Assembly (NCBI RefSeq): GCF_001676875.1
Contig: NZ_JYKA01000015.1
Coordinates: forward strand, 39,200-103,199
Direction: 5' to 3'
DNA: 64,000 nt
Source: Chromobacterium subtsugae
GTDB lineage: Bacteria > Pseudomonadota > Gammaproteobacteria > Burkholderiales > Chromobacteriaceae
Part shown: piece by piece, positions 37,401-60,565 of the stretch
Numbering within the stretch: position 1 is the stretch's first letter
Layout of the letters: the number at the start of each line of letters is the position of its first letter
Position numbers and translations under genes: made by a program
The notes under the pieces: generated by a model
The model's database searches: none
Seen by the model: the letters and a program-made list of their open reading frames with translations, nothing else
Told to the model about the DNA's origin: nothing

Positions 37401-40400
37401 GCGGCGCATGCCCGCGGCACCGTGCAGTTCCGCCAGGGCGTGCAAACCCTGCTGGCGCAAGGCCACAGGCTGTTCCTGGAGCTGGGCCCGCGGCCGACGC
37501 TGAGCGCGCTGGGCCGCGCCGCCAGCGGCGAGCTGGCCGTCAACTGGCTCAGTTCGCTCGACGGCGCCGGCAACGATTGGCAAGCCATGCTCGACAGCGC
37601 GGGCGCGCTGCACAACGCCGGCGTCAACCTTGACTGGAGCCGCTTCGACCAGCCCTACCGCCGACGCGCCCTGCCGGCCCCCGCCGCCCGATCCTCCATT
37701 CCATCTTCGCTGGAGCCATCCATGCCACAAGTCAACAGCTCTCTGGATCCCCGATCCAATCCGTCGACCTCCGACGACCACGTGCGGCAAGTCCGCGCCG
37801 ACCTGGTGCGGCAAATCGCCAAGGCGCTGGGAGAGTCGGAGGCCGACCTGCAAACCGACCGCCTGTTCATCGAAATGGGCGCCGACTCCGTGATGCTGGC
37901 CGAGGCGATGCGCGGCATCCAGGCCAGCTACGGCGTCAAGATCAGCGCCCGCCAGCTGCTGAACGAACTGAACACCATAGACCGCCTCAGCGTGCACCTG
38001 GCCGAGCAAACCGCGCCGCAGGCCGCCCCGGCGGCGGCCGCGCCTGCGCCGGCCATCGCGCTGCCGGCCCACGCCGCGGCGGGCGACATGAACGCGCTGT
38101 TCCAGCAACAGCTGAACCTGGTGCAGCAGGTGATCCACAGCCAATTGGCCGCGCTGGGCGGCGCGCCGCAAGCCGCGCCGGCGCCGATTCGCCCGGTGGC
38201 CGCGGCCATCGCCGCCCTGCCGGCCGCGCCCAGCAGCATCCCGGCGGCAAAAGCCGCGCCGGCCCGCGCCGCCGGCTCCGCCCAGTCCCAGCAGCAGGCC
38301 GCCCACTTTGCCGCCTTTTCCCAGGCCTACATCGCCCGCACCGCCACCTCCAAGCGCCTGGCCGACGAACGCCGGCAGCGGCTGGCCGACGTGCGCGCCT
38401 CCGCCGGCTTCCGCCCCACATTGAAGGAAATCGTCTACCCGCTCACCGGCAACCGCGCCGACGGCGCCCGGGTCTGGGACGTGGACGGCAATGAGTACAT
38501 CGATATCTCGATGGACTTCGGCGTCAACATCTTCGGCCATGGCGCGCCTTTCCTGAAAGCGGCGCTGCACGAGCAAGCCGAAAACAGCCTGGCGCTCGGC
38601 ACCCGCTCCACCCTCGCCGGCGAAGTGTCCACCATGCTGTGCGAAATGACCGGCATGGACCGGGTCCTGTTCTGCCAGTCGGGCAGCGAATCGCTGATGA
38701 CGGCGCTGCGGCTGGCGCGCCTGTTGCGCGACCGCTCGCGGGTGGCGGTGTTCCGCAAGTCCTACCACGGCCACTTCGACGGCCTGTTGGGAGACCGCTC
38801 CGCCATCGGCGACGCCACCGAGCCGGTGGCGCCCGGCATCCTCCCCAACTTCGTCGCCGACCTGCTGATGCTGGACTACTGCGACGACGCCGCGTTGCAG
38901 GCGATTGAAGCCAACGCCGATCAACTGGCCGCCGTGCTGGTGGAGCCGATCCAAAGCCGCGTGCTGGACGCCCAGCCGCGCGAATTCCTGCACAAGCTGC
39001 GCGAAGTCACCCGCCGCCACGGCATCCTGCTGATTTTCGACGAAATGATCACCGGCTTCCGCTGCGCCCCCGGCGGCGCGCAGGAAGTGTTCGGCGTGGA
39101 GGCCGACCTGGTCACCTACGGCAAGACCATAGGCGGCGGCGTGCCGATGGCGGCGCTGGCGGCGCGCGGCTCGCTGCTGGACGGCATAGACGGCGGCATC
39201 TGGCGCTTCGGCGACGACTCCGCACCCGACGCCGGCACCACCTTCTTCGCCGGCACCTTCAACAACCACCCGCTGGGCCTGGCGATGGCGCACGCGGTGC
39301 TGAAGGAGCTGAAACAGCGCGGCCCGGCCTTCCAGCAGTCGCTGACCGAACGCACCCGGCAGCTGACCGAACGCCTCAACCAGTACTTCCAGGCCGAGAA
39401 GCTGCCGCTGTCGATGATCCACTTCGGCTCGGTGTTCCGCTTCAAGCACGCCGGCAATCTGGACCTGTTCTACTACCATCTGCTGCACCGCGGCCTGTTC
39501 GTCTGGGAAGGCCGCAACTGCTTCCTGTGCGACGCGCACGGCCAACAGGAGATCGACTTCATCGTCGACAGCGTGATCGATTCCGTCGAAGCCCTGCGCG
39601 CAGGCGGCTACCTGCCGGCGCGCCCGGCCGGCACCGGCCTCGCCGCCGGCGAAGCGCCGCTGTCCGACACCCAGCGCCAGATCTGGCTGGCTTCGCAGCT
39701 GGACGCCTCCGGCGCCGCCGCTTATTGCGAAACCGTCGCGCTGGAGCTGGGCGGCCGCATCGAAGCCGCCGCGCTCCAACGCGCCCTGGCCGAGCTGTCG
39801 GCCCGGCACGAGGCGCTGCGCACCACCGTGCACGGCGACAAGGGCATCCAGCGCGTCCACGCCGAACTGGCCATCCCGCTGACGCTGGGCGAAGGCGGCG
39901 ACGGCGCCGACTGGCTGCGCGCGTTCTCCGCCACGCCCTTCGCGCTGGAAAGCGCCGGCCCGCTGCAAGCCGGCCTGTTCCAGCTTGCCGACGGCAAGCC
40001 GGTATTGGCGCTGCGCGCCCACCACATCCTGATAGACGGCTGGTCGCTGGCGCTGATTCTGGAAGAGCTGGGCGCGCTGCTGGACCCGGCCGGCCGCGCC
40101 GCGCTGGAAGCGGCGCAGCCGTTCCGCCGCCAGCTGGAATGGCTGCTGTCGGCGCGCGACGAGCAGGCCGAAGCCTTCTGGAGCCAACGCCTGGCCGACG
40201 CGCCGGAAGCCTTGCCGCTGCCGCGCGCCAACGCCGGCGACGATGGCCAGCAGGCCCGCTGGCAGGGCGAGCGGCTGCGGCTGCCGGTGCCGGCCGGCAC
40301 CGCCGACGCGCTGACCCAGCTGGCCGTGCGGCAGAAGGCCACGCTGTTCACCACAACGCTCAGCCTGACGCTGGCGCTGTTCCACACCCTGTTCGACCGC

Positions 40401-42832
40401 GACGACATCCTGCTGGGGGTGCCGACCCACGGCCGCCTCGACGGTCTGGAGCGCATGGTGGGCCAGGCGGCCCAGATCATGCCGTTGCGCTCGCGCCTCG
40501 CGCCCGGCGCGCGCTTCGAGCAACTGCTGGAAACGGTGGACTTTGAACTGGAGGCGATGTCCGACCACCAGGCCTACCCGCTGGCGCGCCTGCTGGAGCC
40601 GGTGCTGGCCGGCGGCGAGCGCCCGGGCGCGCTGACCGTCACCTTCAACCTCGACCGCGTGCGCCAGAGCGATTTCGCCGGCCTGCCGGTCACCTTGCTG
40701 GACGCGCCGGTGTCCGGCGTCAAGTTCGACCTGGCGATCAACCTGATGCAGACGCCCAAGGGCTGGCTGCTGGACCTGGACTACCAGAGCCGCCGCTACC
40801 GCCGCGAAGACATCCAGCGGCTGGCCGAGCGCTGGCTGGACTGGGCCGCGCGCGTCGCCGCCGACCCGGCCGTCGAACTGGAGCGCGCCAACCCGCTGCC
40901 GGCCGCCGAGCTGCAGCAGGTGCTGCGCGGCTTCAACGCCACCGCCAACGGCAAAACCGCGCTGCCGGTGCCGCAACGCATCGCCCGCCAGGCGGCGCTG
41001 ACGCCCGACGCCATCGCCATCACCGCCGACGGCCGCCATATCGACTACCGCACGCTGGACCTGGCGGCGCGCACCATCGCCAGCGAATTGGTCAACCACG
41101 GCGCCGGCCCGGAGAAGATCGTGGCGGTGATGCTGCCGCGCTCGGCCGAACTGGTGGCCTCCCTGCTGGGCATCTTCTACACCGGCGCCGCCTACATGCC
41201 GATAGACCCGGACGAACCGGCGCTGCGCCGCGAGGAAATCTTCGCCGAGACCCAGCCCATCGCGCTGGTGACCGATGCCGCCATCGCCTCGCGCCTGGCG
41301 GTGGACTGCCCGGCCATCATCGTCGAATCGCCGGAAGAGCTGGCCGCCGGCTGGCCCAGCACCGCCGATGCCTGGGTCAACCCGGCACCCGTCGAAGCCG
41401 GCGACCTGGCTTACGTGATCTACACCTCCGGCTCCACCAACAAGCCCAAGGGCGTGCTATGCACCCATGGCGGCCTGGCCAACCTGATGGAGTGGACCAC
41501 CGAGCGCTTCCCGCTCGACGCCGCCGACGCGGTGCTGCAAAAAGCGCCGTACACCTTCGACATCTCGCTGTGGGAGCTGTGCTGGCCGCTGCTGACCGGC
41601 GCCCGCCTGGTGGTGGCGCCGCCGGAAACCCACCGCGATCCGGACTACCTGGCCCGGCTGATCGCCGCTGAACGCGTCACCGCCGCGCAATTCGTGCCGG
41701 CGATGCTGGAAGCCTTCGCCGCCACCCCGGCCGCGCGCGAATGCCGCTCGCTGCGCCACCTGTTCGCCGGCGGCGAGGCGCTGCTGCCTTCGCAATGCAT
41801 CGCGGTGCGCGAACTGGGCTTGCCGGGCCTGGAGCTGCACAACCTGTACGGCCCCACCGAAGCCACCATCCTGGTCACCCATTACACGCTGCGCGCCGGC
41901 GGCCGCGGCGCGGTGCCCATCGGCTACCCGATCGCCAACACTTCGCTGCGCATCGTCGACAGCCGCGGCCGCCCGGTCGGCGTCGGCATCGAGGGCGATC
42001 TGCTGATCGGCGGCGTCCAGCTGGCGCGCGGCTACCTGAACCGTCCGGAGCAGAACGCCGCCGCCTTCATCGAAACCGTAGCCGACGACGGCGCGCCGCT
42101 GCGGCTCTATCGCTCCGGCGACCGCGCCCGCTGGCTGGACGACGGCGCCGTCGAATACCTGGGCCGCGTCGACAACCAGGTCAAGCTGCGCGGCCTGCGC
42201 ATCGAGATCGGCGAGATCGAGCACGCGCTGCGCGCCCACCCGGCCATCCAGGAAGCGGTGGTGGACCTGCGCGGCGACAGCGCCGCCACCCAGCGGCTGC
42301 TGGCCTGGATCGTGCCGCGCCAGCAGGCAGAAGCCCTGCCGGCCGGCGACTGGCAGCAGGCGCTGCGCGAATACCTGGCGCAAAGGCTGCCGATCTACAT
42401 GATCCCGGCGCAATTCGCCGCGCTGGCCGCGCTGCCGCTGAGCCGCCACGGCAAGATCGACCGCGGCGCGCTGATCGAGCCGCGCCCCGACGCCGGCGCC
42501 GTCCAGGCGCCGCGCAACCCGGTGGAAGCCGAGCTGCTCGACTACGCGCGGCAGAACCTCGCGCTGGAAATGGCCGGCGTGGAGGACAACTTCTTCGTCG
42601 CCGGCGGGCAATCGCTGGCCGCCGCGCAACTGGTCACCTGGGCGCAGCAGCGCTTCGGCGCGCGCCTGGCGCTGAAGGACTTCCTGCTGAAGCCGACGCT
42701 GGCGCAGCTGGCGCTGCTGATCAGCCAGGCTGGGCCGGCCTCCGCTGACGACGAAGGCGGCTTGCGCAGCCGCGAACGCCGCCGCGTGCGCCGCGATCAG
42801 ATCGAAAACGAAACCCTGGGCGGCGCCGACAA

Positions 42833-42836
<4 letters not shown>
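34455..42836 (+). CDS. Hybrid PKS-NRPS 1: KS-AT-ACP-aminotransferase-C-A-PCP
   Basis: 2793 aa. KS about 25-435 (DTACSSSL, Cys183; HGTGT; NIGHLEA), duplicated linker 450-735, AT 740-1045 (GHSLGEY, Ser834; AFHS, malonyl type), ACP about 1105-1180 (Ser1145), Ala/Pro linker, PLP aminotransferase of the glutamate-1-semialdehyde type about 1310-1715 (DEMITGFR; Lys1557 in YGKTIGGG), C 1733-2160 (HHILIDG at 1856), A 2175-2660 (YTSGSTNKPKG at 2323; by-eye code DIWQFGLILK, nearest known Gln and Gly codes), PCP (Ser2720). Predicted to extend a starter by malonate, turn the beta-keto group into a beta-amine and add one amino acid. There is no loading domain, so the starter comes in trans. ATG 34455 lacks a good ribosome site. 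The stop overlaps the next gene by ATGA. Confidence 0.93.
36057..36389 (+). other. Degenerate insert between KS and AT: trace of a lost AT
   Basis: Inside the first megasynthase (residues about 535-645). A normal KS-AT linker begins at residue 452 (LLPLSAASADAL), but instead of an AT there are about 100 poorly conserved residues ending in a post-AT-type motif ('GLLYAYGHELDW', then 'LPAYPWQRRRCWY'). A second KS-AT-type linker then starts at 660 ([12 protein letters not shown]) and leads to the intact AT. This order fits deletion of most of one AT after a duplication. Confidence 0.55.
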
Positions 42837-53433
<10,597 letters not shown>

Positions 53434-53437
<4 letters not shown>

Positions 53438-56400
53438 GCGCCGAAGCGATACGCCTGCTGGCCGAACTGAACACCCTGGGCATCAGCGTCTGGGCGGAGC
53501 AAGGCCAATTGCGCTTTCGCGCCCCCAAAGGCCGGTTGACCGAACCGCTGAAAGCCGAACTGGCGGCGCGCCGCGACGCCTTGCTGGCGCTGCTGGACAA
53601 GGACGCGGCGGCGGAAACCGCCATCGTCCGCCGCGACATGCCAGCCGGCCAGCCGGTGCCGCTGTCGCCGCAGCAGCACTCGGTGTGGATGGCCGAACAA
53701 AACGGCGGCGGCCACGCCTTCCTGATTCCCGGCGCCCTCAGCCTGCGCGGCGCGCTGGACGTGGATGCGCTGCGCGCCGCGCTGCAGGCGCTGGTGAACC
53801 GCCACGAGGCGCTGCGCTGCGCGATCAGGCTGGTGGACGACGTCCCGATGCAGGTGGCGTTGCCGGACGTGCGCTTCGAGCTGCCGCTGACCGACCTGTC
53901 CGCGCAAGGCCAGGCCGGCCGCGAAGCCAGCGTTGCGGCGCAGCTGGCCGCCGAAGCCGAGCAGGCCTTCGATCTGGCTACGCCGCCGCTGCTGCGCGCC
54001 CGTCTGCTGCGCCTGGCGGCCGACAACCATGTGCTGATCCTGACGCCGCACCACATCATGTCCGACGGCTGGAGCATAGACATCATGGTGCGGGAGCTGA
54101 GCCGGCTCTACCGTCCGGACTCCGCCCCCGCCGACCTGGGCCCGGTTCCGCTCGGCTATCCCGACTTCGCGCTGTGGCAGGACGCGCGCCGCAGCCAGGG
54201 CGGCGACCGCGCCGATCTGGACTACTGGCGCCGCGCGCTGGCCGACCTGCCGGCGCCGCTTGAGCTGCCCAGTGACCGCGCGGCTGCGCCCGATGTCGAT
54301 TTCGCCGGCGCCGAGCTGCACGCCGAACTGCCGGCCGCCACCGCCAACGGCCTGCGCCAGCTGGCCAAGCAGAGCGGCACCACGCTGTTCAGCGCGCTGG
54401 CCGCCGCCTTCGCCGCGCTGCTGCACCGCTACACCGGCGAAACCGACCTGACCCTGGGCACCGCCATCGCCGGCCGCAGCCGCGCCGAGCTGCAAGACGT
54501 GATCGGCCTGTTCGCCGGCCGCCTGCCGCTGCGGCTGGATCTGGACGGCAATCCCTCCTTCCTGCAGTTGCTGCGGCGCGTGGCCGGCGCCGCAGCCGAA
54601 GCCTTCTCCCACGCCGAGGTGCCGGCCGAACGCATCCTGGCCGAAGCCGTGGCGCCCGATGCCCGGCCGGCGCTGTTCCAGGTGATGATCGCGCTGCAGA
54701 ACGCGGTGAAAAACCGGCTGGACTTCATCGGCCTGGAAGTCCAGCCGCTGCCGATCGCCGGCCATACCGCCAAGTTCGAGCTGTTCCTGGCAGTGGACGA
54801 AGCCGACGACCGCCTGGCGCTGGCGCTGGAGTACAGCACCGCCCGCTTCGACCAGCCGGCCATGCGGCAATTGCTGAATCACCTGGTGCGCCTGGCCGCC
54901 GCCGCGGTGGCGGCGCCGGAGCTGCCGCTGTCCGAACTGGCCATGCTGGACGCGGACGAGCGCCGGGCTCTGCTGGCCCCGCCGCGCAGTCCTAAGGCCT
55001 GGGACGGTGCCGGCGATCTCTGGCGGCGCTTCCTGCAGGCGGCCGACGCCCATCCCGAGCGCCCCGCCCTGACGCTGCCCGCGCAATGGCAGCACGCCGG
55101 CCCCGACACTGGGCTCAGCTACGGCGCGCTGCGCGACCGGGCGCAAGCGTTGGCCGGCAGCCTGCGCCGCGCCGGCGTCCGTCCGGGTGAAATCGTCGCG
55201 CTGGCCGGCGATCGCTCCGGCGACTTCATCGTCGGCATGCTGGCCATCCTGGCCGCCGGCGGCGGCTACATGCCGCTGGCGCCCGACCTGCCGCCGTCCC
55301 GCGTCCAGGAAATGCTGGAAGATTCCGGCGCGGCGCGCCTGGTGTTCAGCGACGACGCCGGCGCCGCGCTGGCCGGCAGCTTCGCCGCGGCCTTCGACGC
55401 CCGCGCCGCCGCGAATGGCGATGATGGCGCCGAACTGCCCGCCATAGACCCCGCCTCGCCCGCCTACGTGATGTTCACCTCTGGCTCCACCGGCCGCCCC
55501 AAGGGCGTGGTGGTCAGCCACGCCAACGCGCTGCATTTCGTCGCCAACATGCCGACCACGCCGGGCAGCGGCCGCGAAGTTTTCCTGCAGTTCGCGCCGT
55601 CCGGCTTCGACGCGTCGGTGATCGAGATCTGGAGCGCGCTGTTGATCGGCGCCCGGCTGGTGATCGCCCCGCCCGGCCTGCCCAGCCTGGACGCGCTGGC
55701 TGAATTGATCGAGAGCCGGGGCGTCAATGTCTGCTGGCTGACCGCCGGCCTGTTCCACCAGATGTGCGAGGCCCATCCGGCGGCGCTGTCGCGGCTGGAC
55801 TACCTGCTGAGCGGCGGCGACAGGCTGTCGGTGGCCGCGGCGCGCGCGGTGCTGGCGCAAAACGGCCCGGCGCGGGTATACAACGCCTACGGCCCGACCG
55901 AAACCACGGTCTTCGCCACCCTCCACCGCATCCTGCCGGCCGATGTCGGCCCCGACGCCCGCTCGGTGCCGCTGGGCGGCGCCCACGGCGACGCCAGGCT
56001 CTACATCCTGGACAGCCGGCGCGAGCCGGTGCCGGCCGGCGCCGCCGGCGAGCTGTACATCGGCGGGGCCGGCGTCTCCGCCGGCTACATCAATCGCCCG
56101 GACCTCACCGCCGAACGCTTCCTCCCCGATCCGTTCAACGCCGCGCCCGGCGCCCGCATGTACCGCAGCGGCGACCTGGTGCGCCGGCGCGCCGACGGTT
56201 TGCTGGAATTCATGGGCCGGGCCGACCGCCAGGTGAAGATCCGCGGCTTCCGCATCGAGCCCGCGGAAATCGAAGCGCATCTGCAGGAGCACCCGGCCAT
56301 CTCGCAAGCGGCGGTGGAGCCGCAAAAGCAAGGCGGCATCCAGCGCCTAGTGGCCTACGTGGTGGCGTCCGCGCCGCTGAGCCTGGACGATATCCGCGAT

Positions 56401-59400
56401 TTCCTGGCCGAACGCCTGCCTGAACACATGATCCCCGGCGCGCTGGTGGCGCTGGACGCGCTGCCGCTGACCCGCAACGGCAAGCTGGACCGCCGCGCGC
56501 TGCCGCAGCCTGCCGTGGAAAGCTCGGCCGGCCAGGAGCCGGCCAGCGCCGAAGCGCGCCTGCTGGCGGCGATCTGGCGCGATGTGCTGCAGGCGGAGCG
56601 CATCGGCCTGGACGACAACTTCTACGAGCTGGGCGGCGACTCCATCATGGCGATGCAGGTGGCGATGCGCCTGACCCGGCAAGAGTGGGAACTGCGGCCG
56701 CAGGACATGCTGCGCCATCCCACCTTGCGCGCGCAAAGCCGCCTGCTGCGCCGCAAGGCGAAAACCCTGGCCCGGCGCGAGTTCTCGCAGCCGCTGCCGC
56801 TCACGCCGATCCAGAACTGGTTCTTCCAGCTGCCGCTCGCCAACCGCAACCACTGGAACCAGGCGCTGCGGTTGGCGCTGGAGCCGGCCGCGGCCGAGCG
56901 CCTGGAAACCGCGCTGGCCGCGCTGGAGCAAACCCACGACGCGTTGCGCCTGCGCTTCAGCCCCGATGCCGGCGGCTGGCGCCAACTGCCCGCGGCCGCC
57001 GCCAGCCCGCGCTTGCGCCGCGAGCGGGTCGCCGGCGAGGAACAGGCCGGCGAACGCATCGCCGCCGCCCAGCGCAGCCTGGACATCGAGCATGGCCCGG
57101 TATGGACCGCGCTGCTGCTGGAGGGCCTGGGCGACTGGCCGCAGCTGGTGCTGATCGCCCACCACCTGGTGGTGGACGGCGTGTCCTGGCGCATCCTGCT
57201 GGAAGACCTGGCGCTGGCGCTGCAAGGCCGCGCGCTGACGCCGCCGGCGCTGGGCCTGTGCGACTGGGCCGCCCACCTGGCGGAACAGCCGGACGCCGAG
57301 CCGGACGCCGAGCCGGCCGCCGCCGAAACCGCTCCCGCCCTGCCGCCATTGGACCATCCGCAAGGCGGCAATCTGGAATCGCAAACCGCCATCGCCAGCC
57401 TGCTGCTGCCGCCGGATGCCGCTACCCAGTTGCTGGGGCCGGCCAACGCGCCCTACCGCACCGAGCCGACCGAGCTGCTGCTGGCCGCCATCATGCTGGG
57501 CCTGCGCGACGCCTTCGGCCGCGACGCGCTGACGGTGGCGCTGGAGCGGCACGGCCGCGAGGCGGACGGCATCGACCTGTCCGGCACAGTCGGCTGGTTC
57601 ACCGCCATCGCCGCGGTGCGGCTGGATCTCGCCGCGGCGCAAACGCCGGGCCAGGCCTTGCTGGCAGTCAAGCAGGCGGCGCGCACCGCGCCGCGCCGGA
57701 TGCGCAATGGCGACGGCCGCGCGCCGGCGGTGGCGTTCAACTACCTCGGGCGCTTCGACAACACCCTGCCGCCGGGCGGCCCGTTCCGGCCGCTGGACGC
57801 CGACAGCGGCGTCTGCACCGATCCCGCCGGCGCGCGTCCCTACGCGCTGGAAATCGTCGCCAGCGTCGACGCCGACGGCCTGCGGGTGGACTTCCGCCAC
57901 AGCGCCGAACAGTTCGAGCGCGCCACCATCGCCGCCTGGGTGGACGCCGCCCGCGCCAATCTGCTGGCCCTGGCCGCGCTGGCCGACGCCGAAACCGCCG
58001 GCGGCCGCGCCCCCTGCGACTTCCCGCTGTCCGGCATAGCCAGCCAGCGCGAGCTGGACGATCTGCTGGCCGAGCACCAGCTGGCGGCGCCGGCGCTGGA
58101 CGACCTGCTGCCCGTCAGCGCCCAGCAGCGCGGCATGCTGCTGGAAAATCTGGCCCACCCCGGCCGCGGCATGCACGTCGAGCAATTCGTCGCCACCTTC
58201 GCCGGCCCGCTGGAGCCGGCGGCGCTAGAAGCGGCGTGGAGCGGCCTGATCGCCCGCCACGAAACGCTGCGCAGCGGCTTCATCTGGCGCCATGACGGCG
58301 AACCGCTGCGCGTGGTGCATCGCCAGGCCGCCGCCGGCTGGCAGCACCTGGACTGGCGCGCCGACGCCGGCGCGGAAAGCCGGATAGGCGACTGGCTGGC
58401 GGTCGACGCCGCCGCCGGCTTCGCCGGCAGCGCCGCGCCGCTGCGTTTCGCCACCATGCGCCTGGACGACGAGCGCTGGCTGTTCGTCTGGACCTATCAC
58501 CACGCGCTGCTGGACGGCTGGAGCGTGGCGCGGCTGCTGGCCGAAGTGCTGGAGCCGGCCAGCGGCAAGGCCGCCCCCGCCAGCGCGCGCGACCACGCCC
58601 GCTGGCTGGCCAGCCGCGACCGCGAGGCCGCGGCGGCCTTCTGGCGGCGCTACCTGGCCGACGCCGCCACCCCCAGCCTGCCCGGCCGCCGCGATGCCGA
58701 ACTGGAGCCGGGCGAAGGCTATGCCGACCTGCGCCAGACCCTGGACGCCACCCGCGCCGAAAAGCTGGAAACCCTGGCGCGCCGCCGCCGCATCACCCCG
58801 GCGATGCTGGCCCAGGGCGCCTGGGCGCTGACGCTGGCCTGGGCCTCCGGCCAGGACGATGTGGTGTTCGCCTCCACCGTGTCCGGCCGCCCCACCGAAA
58901 TAGAAGGCAGCGAGGCCTGGGTGGGCCTGTTCATCAACAGCCTGCCGCTGCGGCTGACGGTGCCCGCCGCCGGCGACGCCTGGCGCTGGCTGGAACAGCT
59001 GGGCGACAACGCCGCCGAGCGCTCGCAGTACGAATGGTGCGCCGGCGGCGACATCCACGCCTGGTCGGGGCTATCGCTGGGCCGCAGCCTGAGCGACACC
59101 CTGATCATTTTCGAAAACTACCCCAACACCCCGCAGCAGCCGGTTGCCGAGGGCGGCGCGCGCCTGGTGTCGGTGGCCGGCCGCGGCGCCCGCACCCACT
59201 TCCCGGTCACGCTGCTGATCATGCCGGGCGACGGCTGGCGCTGCGAATTCGTCTGCGACAACCAGTACATCCCGGCCGAGGAAGCGGCCCGCCTGCTGGA
59301 CGCCTTCATCCGCCTGCTGGCCGCGCTGGCCGACGAAGGCGCCGCGCTGGACGGCGTGCGCGCCGCCCTGCCGCCGCAGCCGCCGCGGCTGTGCCGCCAG

Positions 59401-60498
59401 CCGGAACGCGTGGTGCAGCCGCCGCGCACCGCGCTGGAGCTGGAGATCGCCAAGCTGTGGGAAGACCTGTTCGCGCTCAGCCCGATAGGCGCGGACGACA
59501 ACTTCTTCCTGCTGGGCGGCCATTCGCTGCTGGCGCTGGACCTGATGGCGCGGCTGCGCGCCCGCTTCGGCCGCCGCGTGCCGTTCACCGCCTTCCTGGC
59601 CGAGCCTACCGTGGCCGGCCTGGCCCGGCTGCTGGCCGGCGACGAGCTGCAAGGCGGCGTCAGCCTGCTGCCGCTGGCCGACCAGGGCCGGCCGCTGTAC
59701 CTGATGCCGGGCGCCAGCGGCAACCCGCTGGCTTACCTGGAGCTGGCGCAGGCGCTGGAGGGGCGCTACGCGCTGATAGGCGCGCAGCCGGACATGGTGG
59801 ACCGCGGCGCGGCGCTGACGATAGAAGCCGTGGCCGCCGACCTGGCTCAGGCTATCGAACGCCGCCAGCCGCAAGGCCCGGTGCTGCTGGCCGGCCACTC
59901 CTTCGGCTCCGCCATCGCCTTTGAAACCGCGCGGCTGCTGGCCCGCCAGGGGCGGACCGTGGGCGCGCTGGTGCTGATCGACACCCCGGTGCCGAACGGC
60001 GGCGACGAATTCGCCGGCTTCGGCGAGATCGACTGGATCGTCTCCATCGCCGACGCCGCCGGCAGCTACTTCGGCCAGCCTATCGACCTCGCGCCGGAAG
60101 AGCTGGAGCCGCTGCCGTCCGACGCGCGCCGCGCCTTGATGCTGGCGCGCTTCCAGGCCGCCGGGGCCTTGCCCGCCGGCGCGTCGCGGCAGGTGATAGA
60201 CGATTTGCTGGCCACCTATCAAAACAGCATCGCGGCGTTTTCCGCCTATCGCCCGGCCTATTGGGACGGCGCGCTCAGCGTGATCCGCAGCGAACAGGAA
60301 CACGGCATCGACGACCCCACCCTGGGCTGGGGCGGACTGTGCCGGGAAATCGGCATCACGGCGGCGGCGCCGGGCGACCACATCTCTATGGTGGCCTCCG
60401 CCCACGCGGCGGAGCTGGCCAAGCGGATCGTGCTGTGCGTGGACAGCGCGCTGGAAGCGGGACAGGCGCGAGACAAGGAGGCGGCGGCGACAGTGTGA
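53434..60498 (+). CDS. NRPS 3: docking-C-A-PCP-E-C-PCP-TE
   Basis: 2354 aa. Residues 1-60 match the TubC-type N-terminal docking domain ('GISVWAEQGQLRFRAPKGRL'). C 75-505 (HHIMSDG, His206), A about 515-1005 (FTSGSTGRPKG at 681; by-eye code DAIWLGAVFK, aliphatic type), PCP with the pre-epimerase GGDSI form (Ser1070), E about 1110-1525 (HHLVVDG at 1243, VGWFTAI, FNYLGRFD), C about 1545-1970 (HHALLDG at 1689), then PCP (Ser2031) with no A domain between, and a type I thioesterase (GHSFGS, Ser2156; His2316 in PGDH). GAGGAGGG precedes the start. It should add a D-amino acid, perform one more condensation with a trans-loaded partner or only transfer the chain, and release or cyclise the product. 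Confidence 0.94.
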
Positions 60499-60565
60499 GC
60501 ACCTTACATCCAGGCAGCACCCAAACCAAAAACCAGATTTTTCCAATTGCACAAGAGAAATGGAC

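Noticed and set aside
35631..41099. A 1822-codon open frame on the minus strand opposite the first megasynthase, and similar long minus-strand frames opposite the other two
   Set aside because: They are antisense shadows of high-GC coding DNA: low-complexity Gln/Arg/His/Gly-rich products with no recognisable domain, fully covered by an intact plus-strand gene.
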